From contig OX352761.1 of NCBI GenBank assembly GCA_947095585.1, forward strand, positions 60,938,832 to 61,002,831: DNA of 64,000 nt, given 5' to 3'. Made by a program: the position numbers and the translations under genes. Below, piece by piece: positions 1 to 11,040 of this stretch. The notes below the pieces were generated by a model that was given only the letters and a program-made list of their open reading frames with translations, was not told the origin of the DNA and did not search any database. Position 1 is the first letter of the stretch. The number at the start of each line of letters is the position of its first letter. Source of the DNA: Nephrocerus scutellatus (lineage: Eukaryota > Arthropoda > Insecta > Diptera > Pipunculidae).

Positions 1-1245
1 ATGCGAAATGGAAAAAACCCAAGCGATCTGTCACAAGAGAAAACCACCAACAACACGAGAGAGATGAGAGAACTACAAAGCTGCAAGCCTACAAAGAGGC
101 AAAGACAACCAAGAGGCAAATATTATAAAAGGATTAGCACATGAAGAATTGCTCTCTTTGGTCTGCATCAGTGAGACTGTTCACTTCAACAGTGGGACAC
201 CAAAAACGGTAAGTGAGCAGTGAAAAATTAAAACGCCTCGAGGAGATATCAGCAGCATCAGCAACTACCGGAAATTGACACAAAAGCATTTACCGTAAGC
301 GAGACACCCGAACAACATAATTTACAAGAACTACCCACGAAGCTAGAGACGGAGGAATTTTAAAGGCGTGGTACAGGACAATTAACGTTGGTCGGCGCTG
401 GAATCAGGTTAGCCAAATTCCCAGTAGTATTAGTAGTTTAGAATCCCCTTTCTTTGTCTCGAGACTCTGGCGGGCCTTATAGGACTCCATCTCGAGACTC
501 TGAAAACCTCGATAGGGAGAGATTCCCCTTGTTAGATAGAAACCCTTCGAACTCAGGACTCTGGCGGGCCTTATAGAACTCCATCTTGAGTTTCGATTCT
601 CGTAGGGCCGAGTTTTCTCATTTAGTAGAAAGTGAACAGTGAAAGATCTGCCTCTCTCTATTAAATCTAGTTCAGAAACCCCTTTCTTTGTCTCGAGACT
701 CTGGCGGGCCTTATAGGACTCCATCTCGAGACTCTGAAAACCTCGATAGGGAGAGATTCCCCTTGTTAGATAGAAACCCTTCGAACTCAGGACTCTGGCG
801 GGCCTTATAGGACTCCAGGCCTTATAGGACTCCATCTTGAGTTTCGATCTCTCGTATGGCCGAGTTTTCCCATTTAGCGGGGAGCGAGTGGTGAAAGACC
901 TGCTCCTTCCGACTAAATCCCGTAGAGACAAATTCCCCTTAAAGGCGCCTGAAGTGCGAACCAAAGTTTCTTGCCCGTACCACGTCGTTACGAGACCCGA
1001 GTCAGCGGCCAAGAAATCAGGCGTGACGGCAGAAGAACAAGGAGAAACCCCAAAGCGAAACCAGGCGAAACAAATTAAATCAAATCAAAGGAAAGCAATT
1101 TAATAATTATAATATATAATAATATTCAACCAAATTTTACGGAGTCAATAAAGAAATAATTTTGTAACGAAAACAACGGCTTATTAGTTAATAGGCAAAC
1201 GACCCTGGACGCCGGCAAGCGTACCCCGGCATTTACCTCGTTACA
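1..1245 (+). repeat. G1 LTR, copy A, cut by the window start
   Basis: Matches 4809-6053 and 9617-10862. By comparison with the complete LTR at 9359, about 263 nt of the 5' end lie outside the window. It contains the TATA element (about 131), a splice-donor-like GGTAAGTGAG near 210 and a 234-bp internal repeat (starts 449 and 683). It ends in CCTCGTTACA just before the primer site at 1248. Confidence 0.9.
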
Positions 1246-1948
1246 AATGGCGCCCGAGCATGGACCCCGTTAAAGAAATAAATAGCCCCCCAAGTCAAGT
1301 TTTCCAAAAAAAAAAAATAACATATAACTTAATAATAGGCAGTATAATAAGAAAAAAAAATAATCTAAATCGACGGCAGAGAGTGTAAAACTTGAGGAAA
1401 ATCTAGCAAAGAATACCCCAAAATGGTAAAAACAAGTTGGGTCTACGAGCTGAAAAAGGGAGAACTTGCGGTACTTGCGGAAGAATTCGGCTTGGAAGCA
1501 AGTGGTACTGTTGAGGAATTGCGTAAACGGTTTTCGGATCTCATCAACAGCGAAAGCCTTACAGAAGATCAGATAGCCCGCCTGAAGGAACTAGAGGTAC
1601 GTGGCGCGCGAACCCCTTCGCCGATCTCACCTATAACGGGACCAGCGTGTCTAGAAATACCGAAGTCATCAAGGGAGAGTCAAATAAAAATCGCCCCAAA
1701 CGAACGTACATCGCCGATCCCACCGCTTACGGGACCAGCGTGCTTAGAAGCACCGAAGCCATCCAGGGAGATTCAAACAACATTTGTTTCAAATGAACGT
1801 ACATCCCAATACCCTGCACTCATCGACCAAGTGAGAAAGTGGTCAGTGAAATACGACGGCGGAAAGGAACCGCTGGCATTTGTTGAACGCGTGGAGGAGC
1901 TGGCTGATGTGTATAATCTTGACAAGGACTTGTTGCCTCGAACAATGC
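1246..1948 (+). pseudogene. G1 leader and gag 5' fragment, copy A
   Basis: The primer-binding site TGGCGCCCGAGCATGGAC starts at 1248 and an A-rich leader of about 175 nt follows. Gag starts at ATG 1423 and is open for about 175 codons, covering the SAP-like N-terminal domain and a proline/serine-rich linker. At 1948 it switches abruptly to E1 LTR sequence, so the 224-codon open frame that runs to 2097 is a chimera. Compare intact gag at 11041-12207. Confidence 0.85.
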
Positions 1949-2352
1949 GTATAAAATTTGAGGAAAATCGGGTTAATTTTTTAAAAAAAAAATTTAATGG
2001 GAGCCGAAGGGCCTCAAATTTTAATAGAAAGTATTGTCGCCGGAAATATACATCTGTGCACAATTTCAATAAAATCGGGATATGGGAAGTGGGTTAAAAA
2101 TTTATCAGAAAATCTGACCACCCAGCCAGCCAGCCCGCCACGTGCACGCGCAGTTTATATAGAGAATTTAAAAAGGGATCGCTTGATCTCATTCAATTCT
2201 TTAAGCAGTCACCACTTATAGCTGACGATTTCCCCCCACCAGCGGTAAGGGATCCAGAGCTCTAGCTTTAATACTCCTAATAATAAAGATCCGTTTTGAA
2301 AAATTAAAAATATTTGTTTTTTTTTAAATAAATGTGAATCCTTTATTAAAAT
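1949..2352 (+). repeat. E1 5' LTR (5'-truncated), copy B
   Basis: This AT-rich stretch ends directly at a tRNA-Ser-like primer site (2353). It carries a TATA-like TTTATATAGAG near 2152, a putative start region TCTTTAAGCAGTCACC, a donor-like GCGGTAAGGG near 2243 and AATAAA signals. The upstream end is lost at the array junction. A ~70-bp part (2170-2240) is also found at 29086-29163 in front of E3. Confidence 0.65.
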
Positions 2353-2370
2353 TGGCGCAGTCGGTAGGAT
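2353..2370 (+). other. E1 primer-binding site
   Basis: TGGCGCAGTCGGTAGGAT resembles the tRNA-Ser-type primer site of Drosophila 17.6/297-like errantiviruses. It follows the LTR directly. The same site lies at 7160-7177 in copy C. Confidence 0.75.
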
Positions 2371-2702
2371 TGACTAAATAGAACGAATATCTATTAATTT
2401 AAAAAGTCAATCCGTGAAATGAACAAAAACGCGAAAATTTGCAAATCGCGTGAAACATTGAAAGTGAAAAGTGTTCAAGTGATGGACGAATATTAAAAAA
2501 ATTCAATGTTAAAACACTAAATAAAGTGAAAAGTGAAAACCACTTGACCGAATTTAGTGATAAAAAATTATTCGAACGAAAATCGAATATTGAAACGTAA
2601 ATTATTTAGTAACCAAGATTACCAAAAATAATTAATTTTACGAAACCTTATTTAGAGGAAATAATTTAAAGTAAAGTGAAGAAAATTATGTATATGAACA
2701 AT
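2371..2702 (+). other. E1 untranslated leader (first part), copy B
   Basis: AT-rich, rich in GTGAAA runs, with no coding potential seen. It links the primer site to gag and is interrupted by the jockey fragment at 2715-3225; the leader resumes at 3238 and reaches gag at 3323. Confidence 0.6.
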
Positions 2703-2714
2703 AATAAAACAAAT

Positions 2715-3225
2715 TTTTTTTTTTTTTGTTTAGGTGAAGGAGGAAAATCTTGAAAAAGACCCAATGTGGGTACTGTGGGACTCACACCCACTAAAAACCT
2801 CCTCCCTTGTTAGTATTAAAACTAGTCTTGATAGGCTAACTATTAATTTTCGTGTCAGTTCTTTGGGATTGTACTAAATAATTTTAAACAGTTGGAAAAC
2901 TTCTTAGTTTTCCAGCGCTACTAAAATTTTTTTTTAAATTTAACCCAACTCTAACGGATTGATCCGTTTAAGTCGCCTCACAACATTTTGATTGTGAAGC
3001 AAACTTGATGCTTCCACATTAACGTGTTGGTTTAGCCGAACTTTATGCTTTGTAGCAAATTTCTTTATTTCCTCCACCACTGATGGGATTTTGATGTCTC
3101 TATGAATATCAGTATTGCGAACATACCAAGGTGCATTCAGTATATAACGTAGTACTTTGTTTTGAAAAGTTTGGATACTTTGAAGATTAGACCGCTTATC
3201 ACAGCCCCATAGTTGATTTTTTTTT
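2715..3225 (-). mobile_element. R4: 5'-truncated jockey-type non-LTR fragment, copy B
   Basis: On the minus strand an open stretch (about 2940-3215) reads like the extreme C-terminus of a jockey-clade reverse transcriptase: a WGC-(x)n-IQTFQNK-like segment, NAPWYVRN, an IPSV segment and a final RRLKRINPLEL-type tail. A T run at 2715 is the poly(A) tail on the other strand. A 12-bp target duplication, AATAAAACAAAT, flanks it at 2703-2714 and 3226-3237. It sits in the leader of E1 and predates the tandem array, since copy C has it at 7541-8051. Confidence 0.85.
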
Positions 3226-3322
3226 AATAAAACAAATACAAAAATAATTTCATAAAAATTGAGGGAAATTATGAACAATCAATAAAAAATCAAAACAAAA
3301 TGAAGAAAAGTGGTATAATCTA

Positions 3323-4200
3323 ATGCCCCAACCTGATCGACAAATGAAGAGGATTAAAGAACAATTAAGGAAACAACGTAAATTCAACCATTACAAACAG
3401 CAACAGTCATCTAATAATTCAAGCTCCGAAGAGGACGACGAAGGCATCATGATAAATAATCAACATGAACAGCAACAACCACAGCTAGGAAATGGTAATA
3501 ATATTAATAATAATAATGTAATTTTAAAAAGTCTACAATTAAACCCATTAAAATACATAGAAAGACTTAATACTTTTGATGGAAGAACGGAAGATCTTCC
3601 AATTTTTATTCAAAATGTCGATGACATTATTCCCACTTTATTGGAATACAATGATCAGGGCCAAAAAATGTGTATTAATTTGTTAAAATCAAAATTTATA
3701 GGTAGAGCAAGACAAAGTATAGAAATTCATACCCACGACATGGACAGATATCAAAGCTATGCTAATAGAAAATTTCGGTGGCTTTAAAAATAGCATATAT
3801 ATGAGAAATTGAGAAATTCTCAGTACAGAGGGGATGTTATAAAATTTTATAACTACATTCAGAAAACCCTCTCTTCATTAAATCAAAAATACCAACAAGA
3901 ATATAACCTCTTAGATAATTCTAGAAATAATCAAGCGGCACTTAATATCTTTAAAGAAAAAATGCCAACTCATATGAGAACAATCCTCTATGCTCTAAAA
4001 CCAAACACCATGAAGTTAGCACTTTATGAGTTAAATAGTGCGGATTTGTTATAAGACAACACAACGATGTAGACAGTTACAATGAAATACAAAAACACTA
4101 TAATAAAAAATTAGAAAATAGGTATGAGTACAAAAATAGTAATATTTTTAAAAACCCTAATAACCCCTTCAGAAATAATTACAATAGGGAAAATAATTAT
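3323..4200 (+). pseudogene. E1 gag, N-terminal two-thirds, copy B
   Basis: Starts at ATG 3323 (MPQPDRQMKRIKEQLR). Gln/Asn-rich and acidic N-terminus, then a capsid-like helical region (YIERLNTFDGRTEDLPIFIQNVDDII) typical of 17.6/297-type errantivirus Gag. The frame breaks near 3785 and again near 4050 through a one-base loss that copy C does not share. The sequence ends at the R1 insertion: target duplication AATAGGGAAAATAATTAT at 4183-4200. The rest of gag lies across R1 at 21902. Confidence 0.8.
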
Positions 4201-4545
4201 TTTTTTTTTTTTGTTTTTTTGAGGTGAAAATGCTCTTTTACGCACGTAGTGCCGGACTCTTTCGTCTCTGAACTACCGACTAAAAACTCCTCCCATATGC
4301 AGACGTTAATCCATTCTGGAACTACTTTTCGTATTACATCGGAATGGTGTCTCGTGAATGACCTTCCAGGTTACTTCTTTTCTAGTTATCTATTTCATTT
4401 TGTTGTCTTCTGTGCTGGTAATCCATTGCAGATTTCTTCAATCGCAGTATTTTTGTTATGTATTTCACTACAATTTCCCAGTTTGATCTTTGGGATAACA
4501 TCACAGTCACAATATTGTCAGGCGTTAAATTCTCGGTCTTTCTTT
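4201..4545 (-). mobile_element. R1 3' end (poly(A) tail, 3' UTR, end of ORF2), copy B
   Basis: The T-rich stretch at 4201-4220 is the tail of R1 on the minus strand. 4382-4545 encodes the last ~54 residues of its ORF2. Its right edge is the G1 LTR copy B. It is a duplicate of 9015-9358. Confidence 0.85.
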
Positions 4546-6053
4546 TGTAACGACGAAAAATTTGAACTACAATTTTCGTCTTACACCCACTGTGCACGCA
4601 CGGAGATCAAATGCATGCAAAAGCCCAGCGTAACAACACAACACGTGCGTGCAAACAAGTACAGCAGGACACGCACGCACGAAGAAAAAATCAACAAGTG
4701 CTAATCGAATCATGCATGGCTACACAGCGCATGCATGCAAATAAATACAGCATAGCAACTCAACACGTGCATGCAAACAAGTATGTACGAAGTAACGGAG
4801 GTGAGAAAATGCGAAATGGAAAAAACCCAAGCGATCTGTCACAAGAGAAAACCACCAACAACACGAGAGAGATGAGAGAACTACAAAGCTGCAAGCCTAC
4901 AAAGAGGCAAAGACAACCAAGAGGCAAATATTATAAAAGGATTAGCACATGAAGAATTGCTCTCTTTGGTCTGCATCAGTGAGACTGTTCACTTCAACAG
5001 TGGGACACCAAAAACGGTAAGTGAGCAGTGAAAAATTAAAACGCCTCGAGGAGATATCAGCAGCATCAGCAACTACCGGAAATTGACACAAAAGCATTTA
5101 CCGTAAGCGAGACACCCGAACAACATAATTTACAAGAACTACCCACGAAGCTAGAGACGGAGGAATTTTAAAGGCGTGGTACAGGACAATTAACGTTGGT
5201 CGGCGCTGGAATCAGGTTAGCCAAATTCCCAGTAGTATTAGTAGTTTAGAATCCCCTTTCTTTGTCTCGAGACTCTGGCGGGCCTTATAGGACTCCATCT
5301 CGAGACTCTGAAAACCTCGATAGGGAGAGATTCCCCTTGTTAGATAGAAACCCTTCGAACTCAGGACTCTGGCGGGCCTTATAGAACTCCATCTTGAGTT
5401 TCGATTCTCGTAGGGCCGAGTTTTCTCACTTAGTAGAAAGTGAACAGTGAAAGATCTGCCTCTCTCTATTAAATCTAGTTCAGAAACCCCTTTCTTTGTC
5501 TCGAGACTCTGGCGGGCCTTATAGGACTCCATCTCGAGACTCTGAAAACCTCGATAGGGAGAGATTCCCCTTGTTAGATAGAAACCCTTCGAACTCAGGA
5601 CTCTGGCGGGCCTTATAGGACTCCAGGCCTTATAGGACTCCATCTTGAGTTTCGATCTCTCGTATGGCCGAGTTTTCCCATTTAGCGGGGAGCGAGTGGT
5701 GAAAGACCTGCTCCTTCCGACTAAATCCCGTAGGGACAAATTCCCCTTAAAGGCGCCTGAAGTGCGAACCAAAGTTTCTTGCCCGTACCACGTCGTTACG
5801 AGACCCGAGTCAGCGGCCAAGAAATCAGGCGTGACGGCAGAAGAACAAGGAGAAACCCCAAAGCGAAACCAGGCGAAACAAATTAAATCAAATCAAAGGA
5901 AAGCAATTTAATAATTATAATATATAATAATATTCAACCAAATTTTACGGAGTCAATAAAGAAATAATTTTGTAACGAAAACAACGGCTTATAAGTTAAT
6001 AGGCAAACGACCCTGGACGCCGGCAAGCGTACCCTGGCATTTACCTCGTTACA
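4546..6053 (+). repeat. G1 LTR, copy B (1508 bp)
   Basis: Begins TGTAACGACG and ends CCTCGTTACA, so its termini TGTAACGA/TCGTTACA are inverted repeats. Left flank is CTTT, as for copy C. Differences from copies A and C are scattered single bases, e.g. ACCCTGG for ACCCCGG near 6032. Confidence 0.93.
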
Positions 6054-6756
6054 AATGGCGCCCGAGCATGGACCCCGTTAAAGAAAAAAATAGCCCCCCA
6101 AGTCAAGTTTTCCAAAAAAAAAAAATAACATATAACTTAATAATAGGCAGTATAATAAGAAAAAAAAATAATCTAAATCGACGGCAGAGAGTGTAAAACT
6201 TGAGGAAAATCTAGCAAAGAATACCCCAAAATGGTAAAAACAAGTTGGGTCTACGAGCTGAAAAAGGGAGAACTTGCGGTACTTGCGGAAGAATTCGGCT
6301 TGGAAGCAAGTGGTACTGTTGAGGAATTGCGTTAACGGTTTTCGGCTCTCATCAACAGCGAAAGCCTTACAGAAGATCAGATAGCCCGCCTGAAGGAACT
6401 AGAGGTACGTGGCGCGCGAACCCCTTCGCCGATCTCACCTATAACGGGACCAGCGTGTCTAGAAATACCGAAGTCATCAAGGGAGAGTCAAATAAAAATC
6501 GCCCCAAACGAACGTACATCGCCGATCCCACCGCTTACGGGACCAGCGTGCTTAGAAGCACCGAAGCCATCCAGGGAGATTCAAACAACATTTGTTTCAA
6601 ATGAACGTACATCCCAATACCCTGTACTCATCGACCAAGTGAGAAAGTGGTCAGTGAAATACGACGGCGGAAAGGAACCGCTGGCATTTGTTGAACGCGT
6701 GGAGGAGCTGGCTGATGTGTATAATCTGGACAAGGACTTGTTGCCTCGAACAATGC
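6054..6756 (+). pseudogene. G1 leader and gag 5' fragment, copy B
   Basis: Primer site at 6056. Gag ATG at 6231, with a nonsense change (TTGCGTTAACGG) at about 6333 that copies A and C lack. It stops at the array junction at 6756, where E1 LTR sequence takes over. Confidence 0.85.
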
Positions 6757-7540
6757 GTATAAAATTTGAGGAAAATCTGGTTAATTTTTTTAAAAAAAAA
6801 TTTAATGGGAGCCGTAGGGCCTCAAATTTTAATAGAAAGTATTGTCACCGGAAATATACATCTGTGCACAATTTCAATAAAATCGGGATATGGGAAGTGG
6901 GTTAAAAATTTATCAGAAAATCTGACCACCCAGCCAGCCAGCCCGCCACGTGCACGCGCAGTTTATATAGAGAATTTAAAAAGGGATCGCTTGATCTCAT
7001 TCAATTCTTTAAGCAGTCACCACTTATAGCTGACGATTTCCCCCCACCAGCGGTAAGGGATCCAGAGCTCTAGCTTTAATACTCCTAATAATAAAGATCC
7101 GTTTTGAAAAATTAAAAATATTTGTTTTTTTTAAATAAATGTGAATCCTTTATTAAAATTGGCGCAGTCGGTAGGATTGACTAAATAGAACGAATATCTA
7201 TTAATTTAAAAAGTCAATCCGTGAAATGAACAAAAACGCGAAAATTTGCAAATCGCGTGAAACATTGAAAGTGAAAAGTGTTCAAGTGATGGACGAATAT
7301 TAAAAAAATTCAATGTTAAAACACTAAATAAAGTGAAAAGTGAAAACCACTTGACCGAATTTAGTGATAAAAAATTATTCGAACGAAAATCGAATTATCG
7401 AACGAAAATCGAATATTGAAACGTAAATTATTTAGTAACCAAGATTACCAAAAATAATTAATTTTACGAAACCTTATTTAGAGGAAATAATTTAAAGTAA
7501 AGTGAAGAAAATTATGTATATGAACAATAATAAAACAAAT

Positions 7541-8051
7541 TTTTTTTTTTTTTTGTTTAGGTGAAGGAGGAAAATCTTGAAAAAGACCCAATGTGGGTAC
7601 TGTGGGACTCACACCCACTAAAAACCTCCTCCCTTGTTAGTATTAAAACTAGTCTTGATAGGCTAACTATTAATTTTCGTGTCAGTTCTTTGGGATTGTA
7701 CTAAATAATTTTAAACAGTTGGAAAACTACTAAGTTTTCCAGCGCTACTAAAATTTTTTTTTAAATTTAACCCAACTCTAACGGATTGGTCCGTTTAAGT
7801 CGCCTCACAACATTTTGATTGTGAAGCAAACTTGATGCTTCCACATTAACGTGTTGGTTTAGCCGAACTTTATGCTTTGCAGCAAATTTCTTTATTTCCT
7901 CCACCACTGATGGGATTTTGATGTCTCTATGAATATCAGTATTGCGAACATACCAAGGTGCATTCAGTATATAACGTAGTACTTTGTTTTGAAAAGTTTG
8001 GATACTTTGAAGATTAGACCGCTTATCACAGCCCCATAGTTGATTTTTTTT
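7541..8051 (-). mobile_element. R4: jockey fragment, copy C
   Basis: Same fragment as at 2715-3225, with target duplication AATAAAACAAAT at 7529-7540 and 8052-8063. Confidence 0.85.
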
Positions 8052-8148
8052 AATAAAACAAATACAAAAATAATTTCATAAAAATTGAGGGAAATTATGA
8101 ACAATCAATAAAAAATCAAAACAAAATGAAGAAAAGTGGTATAATCTA

Positions 8149-9014
8149 ATGCCCCAACCTGATCGACAAATGAAGAGGATTAAAGAACAATTAAGGAAAC
8201 AACGTAAATTCAACCATTACAAACAGCAACAGTCATCTAATAATTCAAGCTCCGAAGAGGACGACGAAGGCATCATGATAAATAATCAACATGAACAGCA
8301 ACAACCACAGCTAGGAAATGGTCATAATATTAATAATAATAATGTAATTTTAAAAAGTCTACAATTAAACCCATTAAAATACATAGAAAGACTTAATACT
8401 TTTGATGGAAGAACGGAAGATCTTCCAATTTTTATTCAAAATGTCGATGACATTATTCCCACTTTATTGGAATACAATGATCAGGGCCAAAAAATGTGTA
8501 TTAATTTGTTAAAATCAAAATTTATAGGTAGAGCAAGACAAAGTATAGAAATTCATACCCACGACATGGACAGATATCAAAGCTATGCTAATAGAAAATT
8601 TCGGTGGCTTTAAAAATAGCATACATATGAGAAATTGAGAAATTCTCAGTACAGAGGGGATGTTATAAAATTTTATAACTACATTCTTCATTAAATCAAA
8701 AATACCAACAAGAATATAACCTCTTAGATAATTCTAGAAATAATCAAGCGGCACTTAATATCTTTAAAGAAAAAATGCCAACTCATATGAGAACAATCCT
8801 CTATGCTCTAAAACCAAACACCATGAAGTTAGCACTTTATGAGTTAAATAGTGCAGGATTTGTTATAAGACAACACAACGATGTAGACAGTTACAATGAA
8901 ATACAAAAACACTATAATAAAAAATTAGAAAATAGGTATGAGTACAAAAATAGTAATATTTTTAAAAACCCTAATAACCCCTTCAGAAATAATTACAATA
9001 GGGAAAATAATTAT
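8149..9014 (+). pseudogene. E1 gag, N-terminal part, copy C
   Basis: ATG at 8149. The first 154 codons match copy B apart from one substitution (N to H). The frame is lost after about 8613; a 13-nt deletion near 8685 is private to this copy. From 8775 an 80-codon stretch ends in an Asn-rich nucleocapsid-like region that breaks at the R1 target duplication and continues in frame at 21902. Non-functional as it stands. Confidence 0.8.
8997..9014. repeat. 18-bp target-site duplication of R1 (left copies)
   Basis: AATAGGGAAAATAATTAT occurs at 8997-9014, at 4183-4200 in the duplicated copy, and at 21884-21901. It brackets R1 exactly, with the poly(A)/T tract adjoining the left copy. Confidence 0.95.
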
Positions 9015-9194
9015 TTTTTTTTTTTGTTTTTTTGAGGTGAAAATGCTCTTTTACGCACGTAGTGCCGGACTCTTTCGTCTCTGAACTACCGACTAAAAAC
9101 TCCTCCCATATGCAGACGTTAATCCATTCTGGAACTACTTTTCGTATTACATCGGAATGGTGTCTCGTGAATGACCTTCCAGGTTACTTCTTTT

Positions 9195-9358
9195 CTAGTT
9201 ATCTATTTCATTTTGTTGTCTTCTGTGCTGGTAATCCATTGCAGATTTCTTCAATCGCAGTATTTTTGTTATGTATTTCACTACAATTTCCCAGTTTGAT
9301 CTTTGGGATAACATCACAGTCACAATATTGTCAGGCGTTAAATTCTCGGTCTTTCTTT
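9195..9358 (-). pseudogene. R1 ORF2, last ~54 codons
   Basis: Minus-strand open frame ending with a stop at 9195. When the CTTT duplication is allowed for, its frame is continuous with the ORF2 segment at 17727-17956 on the far side of G1, which proves that G1 landed in an open ORF2. The residues are basic and show no recognised domain. 9015-9194 is the 3' UTR and tail. Confidence 0.85.
9355..9358. repeat. Target-site duplication of G1
   Basis: CTTT at 9355-9358 and again at 17727-17730 directly flank the two G1 LTRs. Four bases are normal for this group. Confidence 0.9.
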
Positions 9359-10862
9359 TGTAACGACGAAAAATTTGAACTACAATTTTCGTCTTACACC
9401 CACTGTGCACGCACGGAGATCAAATGCAAAAGCCCAGCGTAACAACACAACAAGTGCGTGCAAACAAGTACAGCAGGACACGCACGCACGAAGAAAAAAT
9501 CAACAAGTGCTAATCGAATCATGCATGGCTACACAGCGCATGCATGCAAATAAATACAGCATAGCAACTCAACACGTGCATGCAAACAAGTATGTACGAA
9601 GTAACGGAGGTGAGAAAATGCGAAATGGAAAAAACCCAAGCGATCTGTCACAAGAGAAAACCACCAACAACACGAGAGAGATGAGAGAACTACAAAGCTG
9701 CAAGCCTACAAAGAGGCAAAGACAACCAAGAGGAAAATATTATAAAAGGATTAGCACATGAAGAATTGCTCTCTTTGGTCTGCATCAGTGAGACTGTTCA
9801 CTTCAACAGTGGGACACCAAAAACGGTAAGTGAGCAGTGAAAAATTAAAACGCCTCGAGGAGATATCAGCAGCATCAGCAACTACCGGAAATTGACACAA
9901 AAGCATTTACCGTAAGCGAGACACCCGAACAACATAATTTACAAGAACTACCCACGAAGCTAGAGACGGAGGAATTTTAAAGGCGTGGTACAGGACAATT
10001 AACGTTGGTCGGCGCTGGAATCAGGTTAGCCAAATTCCCAGTAGTATTAGTAGTTTAGAATCCCCTTTCTTTGTCTCGAGACTCTGGCGGGCCTTATAGG
10101 ACTCCATCTCGAGACTCTGAAAACCTCGATAGGGAGAGATTCCCCTTGTTAGATAGAAACCCTTCGAACTCAGGACTCTGGCGGGCCTTATAGAACTCCA
10201 TCTTGAGTTTCGATTCTCGTAGGGCCGAGTTTTCTCATTTAGTAGAAAGTGAACAGTGAAAGATCTGCCTCTCTCTATTAAATCTAGTTCAGAAACCCCT
10301 TTCTTTGTCTCGAGACTCTGGCGGGCCTTATAGGACTCCATCTCGAGACTCTGAAAACCTCGATAGGGAGAGATTCCCCTTGTTAGATAGAAACCCTTCG
10401 AACTCAGGACTCTGGCGGGCCTTATAGGACTCCAGGCCTTATAGGACTCCATCTTGAGTTTCGATCTCTCCTATGGCCGAGTTTTCCCATTTAGCGGGGA
10501 GCGAGTGGTGAAAGACCTGCTCCTTCCGACTAAATCCCGTAGGGACAAATTCCCCTTAAAGGCGCCTGAAGTGCGAACCAAAGTTTCTTGCCCGTACCAC
10601 GTCGTTACGAGACCCGAGTCAGCGGCCAAGAAATCAGGCGTGACGGCAGAAGAACAAGGAGAAACCCCAAAGCGAAACCAGGCGAAACAAATTAAATCAA
10701 ATCAAAGGAAAGCAATTTAATAATTATAATATATAATAATATTCAACCAAATTTTACGGAGTCAATAAAGAAATAATTTTGTAACGAAAACAACGGCTTA
10801 TTAGTTAATAGGCAAACGACCCTGGACGCCGGCAAGCGTACCCCGGCATTTACCTCGTTACA
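9359..10862 (+). repeat. G1 5' LTR
   Basis: TGTAACGACG...CCTCGTTACA, 1504 bp. It holds a TATAAAAGG box at 9741-9749, the donor-like GGTAAGTGAG at 9825-9834, a direct repeat of 234 bp (starts 10066 and 10300) rich in GGCGGGCCTTATAGGACTCC, and AATAAAGAAATAA polyadenylation-type signals near 10765. Minus-strand open frames in it are side products of the repeats. Confidence 0.95.
9741..9749 (+). promoter_or_regulatory. G1 core promoter TATA box
   Basis: TATAAAAGG lies in the middle of the LTR, so U3 is about 380-410 bp and R/U5 is unusually long (about 1.1 kb). Copies lie at about 131, 4932 and 16630-16638. A start about 30 bp downstream is expected. Confidence 0.7.
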
Positions 10863-10864
10863 AA

Positions 10865-10882
10865 TGGCGCCCGAGCATGGAC
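10865..10882 (+). other. G1 primer-binding site
   Basis: TGGCGCCCGAGCATGGAC begins two bases after the LTR. It resembles the 3' end complement of insect tRNA-Lys with about two mismatches. Confidence 0.8.
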
Positions 10883-11040
10883 CCCGTTAAAGAAAAAAAT
10901 TGCCCCCCAAGTCAAGTTTTCCTAAAAAAAAAAAATAACATATAACTTAATAATAGGCAGTATAATAAGAAAAAAAAATAATCTAAATCGACGGCAGAGA
11001 GTGTAAAACTTGAGGAAAATCTAGCAAGGAATACCCCAAA
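10883..11040 (+). other. G1 untranslated leader
   Basis: A-rich, 158 nt, with no open frame; it connects the primer site to the gag ATG. Confidence 0.6.

Larger units (their letters stand above)
6757..9014 (+). mobile_element. E1 left part, copy C (LTR remnant, primer site, leader, gag)
   Basis: Same order as copy B: LTR remnant 6757-7159, primer site 7160-7177, leader, R4 insertion, gag. It differs by a 17-bp duplication near 7385-7410 (CGAACGAAAATCGAATT repeated). It ends at the target duplication 8997-9014 made by R1. The matching right part of E1 starts at 21902. Confidence 0.85.

Noticed and set aside
404..1012. 202-codon minus-strand frame, repeated at 5212 and 10021, with internal repeats
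   Set aside because: It lies wholly within the G1 LTR and follows the 234-bp repeat; the protein is low complexity and breaks in the 3' LTR.
4249..4704. Plus-strand 151-codon frame with hydrophobic start
   Set aside because: Antisense to R1 ORF2 3' end and running into the LTR; the coding strand is minus.
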